In this document: positions 61,084 to 64,000 of the stretch, piece after piece
Numbering within the stretch: the first letter of the stretch is position 1
Layout of the letters: each line of letters opens with the position of its first letter
Assembly (NCBI GenBank): GCA_003260075.1
Contig: QLIY01000021.1
Span: forward strand, 314,839-378,838
Direction of reading: 5' to 3'
Source: Phallusia mammillata
Taxonomy: Eukaryota > Chordata > Ascidiacea > Phlebobranchia > Ascidiidae
Length of the DNA stretch: 64,000 bases
Notes under the pieces: generated by a model
The model's input: the letters and a program-made list of their open reading frames with translations, nothing else
What the model was told of the DNA's origin: nothing
Databases searched by the model: none
Translations under genes and position numbers: made by a program

Positions 61084-63619
61084 ATGCATTCGCTTAGTCT
61101 GTGGTTATGTTTGCTGCTAGTTCGTTTTTTAGATGCTGAAAAGTGTACTGAAAACGATGCTCGAGACATATACACAAAGTAAGTGGACTGCGTTTACGTG
61201 AAATGTTACTGTTAAGTAGCAAGCGTTGCCTTTTGAAGTGTGGGCTCGCTTTAAAAAGCACCTTTATACAACAGGTGCAGTTTGTACTACAACGATATGA
61301 CGTTGTGGTGCGACAAGACCAATTTTACCACTATTCCACACCCTGACGAAACAACAGCATATGCTCCGTGTTCATTGTCAAACCGTCTGTTTATTAATGA
61401 TAGCTGTGTACAACACCTTGACGGAGGTAGGCAATACAGTCAGTGTAATTTGCCACATACTGTATAATGTATTTTGCTGCATCAGCAGTTTTAGACTTTG
61501 TATTCGTAATTTCTAAAGCACGTACGAAATTTTGCAGACAAGCTGAAAGAATACAAAAGGTTGAAAGAACTCATTGGTTCGAAAAATCTCATCGAAAAAC
61601 TAACAAGTGGAACTTTCAAACATTCACGCAAGCTTGAAGTTATTGACTTGAGTGAAAACCAAATTGCCGAAATCGAGGAGAAATCGTTGGAAGGCAAGTA
61701 AAAGTTTGCATTTAAGAAAACCGTTAACTTTAAGCTTGTTGCTTAGGCATTAACTTTATGTTTTTGCGAGTTTTGTGCAGTCATCCGTGACATGCAATGG
61801 TTGACTGCACAAAGCTCGTTACCCAAATTTATTTGAACTTGATACGTGTGCAAATAATAATCGCTGTTGTCTGGAAATCGAGAACAGTGTTTCTCTTTTC
61901 TGATTGGTTGTCATAGTTAGGCGTTAAATGGGCGTGTCTCAAGTCAAACGTTGCTGGGAAAACCTTTCTTTCGAGTGCGTGAGGCTTTCGGGCGAAACAA
62001 AAGTTCCGCAACTAAGCCCTCATAATGCCCTGACTACTTACGGACTACATACTTTCTAATCTAAGCCTTTAGAAACAGTCGAAACGAGTGTACTCTTGTA
62101 ATTCTGCAACCTTTTAACACAGTTTCAGGAAGCATGAACCCTTCTAAAATTACCCACATTTGAAACTAAACTAAACTAAAACTTTTTTTGTAGGACTGGA
62201 GTCTTTGCAGGAACTAAGCATGAAACACAACAAAATTGTACAAATATCAAAACCAACATTTGAACATACACAAAAACTCCGTTCACTTTCACTCGATCGC
62301 AATCTCTTTTTTGAAGTTCGAGCCGAAGTCTTTACGAATCTTCCAAATCTACAGCTCTTAAGTTTTCGCCACAATCGCATTAAGCACTGGACATCTTGTA
62401 CTGAGTCATTGAAAAGTTTGACCGTCCTTGATTTAACTGGCAATCATTTATCACATTTGAAAACCAATGACCTTTGCAACATGCCTGCTCTAGAGTAAGT
62501 TCCCCTAATACTTCGAGTTTACTATTCATAAAACTAAGCTTTATGTCCATATTTTTGTACAATAAACAACGGTACTTGTTTTTGTTAAAATTAAATATAG
62601 TTGTTTTGATTTTAGCTCGTTTTCGACTTACAAAACCTTTAGCAAATATATTGCAAATCTAACTTTTGGTTTCAAATGAGTCAAACATTTGTCAAAAGTT
62701 ACACATTTATCTTTCAGGCGACTTCACCTCAAAGATAATAGAATCAAAACGGTTGCTCTTCATGCATTTAACAACACTCGAAACCTTACTGAGATTGATC
62801 TTAGAAACAACAAACTGCGCTCCCTTCCGAAACATGTCTTCCGACATCTCTGGTAATTTTGGCTTTTTTACCATCTGACTTATTCGAATAGAAAAGCAAA
62901 CGTTTCTTTTGACATTCTTTAGCTACCTAGAGAAGCTTTTGTTGCACGGTAATCAACTGCATACACCTCACTATCAATGGTTTCTTAATCCGATACGTAA
63001 CGAAGAGCACATGAAAAAATCGTTGACTTCATTAACCGCTGATAACCCTTGGAAGTGCACAGGCTGTGCCGCTTGGGAATACTCGGTTGGCAAAAAATGT
63101 TTTTTGTGTATTTTTAATTATTAATAATAGTGATTAGTTGTGCTTCAAACTAATGGTGGGATGCATAGTTTGGAACCAGATTATGGTAAATTGAAATAGG
63201 TCTATTCTTTATTATCCTAATGAATTGTTATGTCTTGGGGTGTCTATATCACAGAAGGGTTTCTTTTTTTTACAACAGCGCACTTTAACGGAGAAACATG
63301 ACTTTTGCAGGCTTTCCTAAAACACCTGGAAAGTCATCCACGAAACAGATACGAGGACATGAAGTTAAAACTCGATATAACATGTCCCGATGATACAGAG
63401 TTGCTAAGTCTGCGGGAGCATTTTAACTGCACAGTTGATGTCCATATGATCGACAGTGTTGATCTTAGTCCAAGTGGCTGTAAAATTTTGCCAGAGCCCA
63501 AGTCAACGGCCGCTACTCTACAACAAACTGTTGATGGTGGAAATAAAGCAGGTGTCATGGACTCTAAAACTTTTATATATACCTCGCTGTCTCTGTTTTA
63601 CTTCTTTTTACCTAACTAA
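61084..63619 (+). CDS. Leucine-rich-repeat protein with GPI-anchor-like C-terminus
   Basis: Exons: 61084-61178, 61275-61426, 61538-61693, 62194-62494, 62718-62852, 62923-63085, 63311-63619. Phases agree throughout; about 436 aa. Exons 2, 3 and 6 have the same lengths (152, 156, 163 nt) and phases as in the gene at 51651, so the two are tandem paralogues. Parts: signal peptide (MHSLSLWLCLLLVRFLDA), Cys-containing N-cap (LWCDKTNFTTIPHPDE), about seven to eight LRRs (LEVIDLSENQIAEI, LTVLDLTGNHLSHL, LTEIDLRNNKLRSL), C-cap with WKCTGC and later cysteines, then a short hydrophobic end (FIYTSLSLFYFFLPN) after small residues, typical of a GPI attachment signal. The intron after 61693 starts GC and not GT, which the phases require. 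Likely an outer-surface protein with no cytoplasmic part; ligand unknown. Confidence 0.87.
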
Positions 63620-63771
63620 GCGAGTGTGCAAGATGTACAGAATCATTTAACACCAGACCATCAAACTTTTTCGGAACAGATTCAACAAACTGGAATTCAT
63701 AGTCATGAAGTATATTTTATAAGTATTACGGGTACATGATCCTATTTACAATCCAATATCGGCTTGATGGA

Positions 63772-63828
63772 TTACTTTGGGATGACAACTGCTTCAAGAG
63801 CTTCTACTCTGGCTTGGAGAGCAGAAAC
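63772..63828 (-). CDS. Terminal exon of a minus-strand gene with coiled-coil end (partial)
   Basis: The acceptor TTTTTTCAG is followed by a frame reading VSALQARVEALEAVVIPK and a stop at 63774-63772. Leu/Val/Ala spacing fits a short coiled coil. The rest of the gene lies beyond 63.84 kb and outside the window. Family not identifiable from 18 residues. Confidence 0.5.
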   Translation of the reverse strand, partial: VSALQARVEALEAVVIPK

Positions 63829-64000
63829 CTGAAAAAACGAAGAGGTTTGAAAGAAATTAAGTCTTGTGAAGACTTGTGAGGTCAAACAGGCGATTGGATG
63901 CTAGGTATGGTTTTGATGGTGTTTTGGAAAGAGTACATGCAAAAACGACGGTGGTTTTTAGGATTGCTATGAAGAAAAATGCCAAAAAATGTTCAAATGT

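Overview
This is a eukaryotic, intron-rich, AT-rich window. It looks like a solitary ascidian of the Ciona type. The reasons are short exons with compact introns, very high apparent heterozygosity, and several copies of a 16-nt sequence that matches the Ciona spliced leader as I remember it. The species is an inference. I see no prokaryotic operons and no intact retroelement ORFs.

Layout. (1) 0.7-7.0 kb, minus strand: the 3' part of a multi-exon gene that I do not recognise. (2) 7-19 kb: no gene that I can support, but several terminal-inverted-repeat elements. (3) 19.2-36.6 kb, plus strand: a 27-exon gene for a protein of about 1,493 aa related to PARP14. It has RRM-like and KH-like modules, two macrodomains and a C-terminal PARP fold whose catalytic histidine and tyrosine appear to be replaced. 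(4) 37.4-43.8 kb, minus strand: a secreted goose-type lysozyme with a cysteine-rich N-terminal extension. Its promoter and signal-peptide exon are duplicated at 44.6 kb, and further decayed tandem copies reach 46.6 kb. (5) 46.6-51.6 kb: repeats and one GC-rich island that might be a structured RNA. (6) 51.65-59.17 kb and 61.08-63.62 kb, plus strand: two tandem paralogues for secretory-pathway leucine-rich-repeat proteins. One is a single-pass membrane protein with a tail ending in a PDZ-ligand-like motif. The other ends like a GPI-anchored protein. (7) 63.77 kb, minus strand: the last exon of another gene with a coiled-coil end.

The lysozyme, LRR surface proteins and PARP/macrodomain protein are all families used in animal innate immunity, so an immune neighbourhood is a reasonable hypothesis. 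The sequence shows only adjacency and family membership, not joint function.

Assembly caution. More than 20 runs of G (or C) interrupt the window. Most are 10-12 nt, five are 39-97 nt, and nearly all separate two near-identical direct copies of the flanking sequence. The simplest reading is that overlapping contig or haplotype ends were joined by filler and not merged. This duplicates pieces of exons in the PARP, lysozyme and LRR genes and hides the end of one lysozyme exon. All gene models below were built by checking splice sites and reading phase across every junction.
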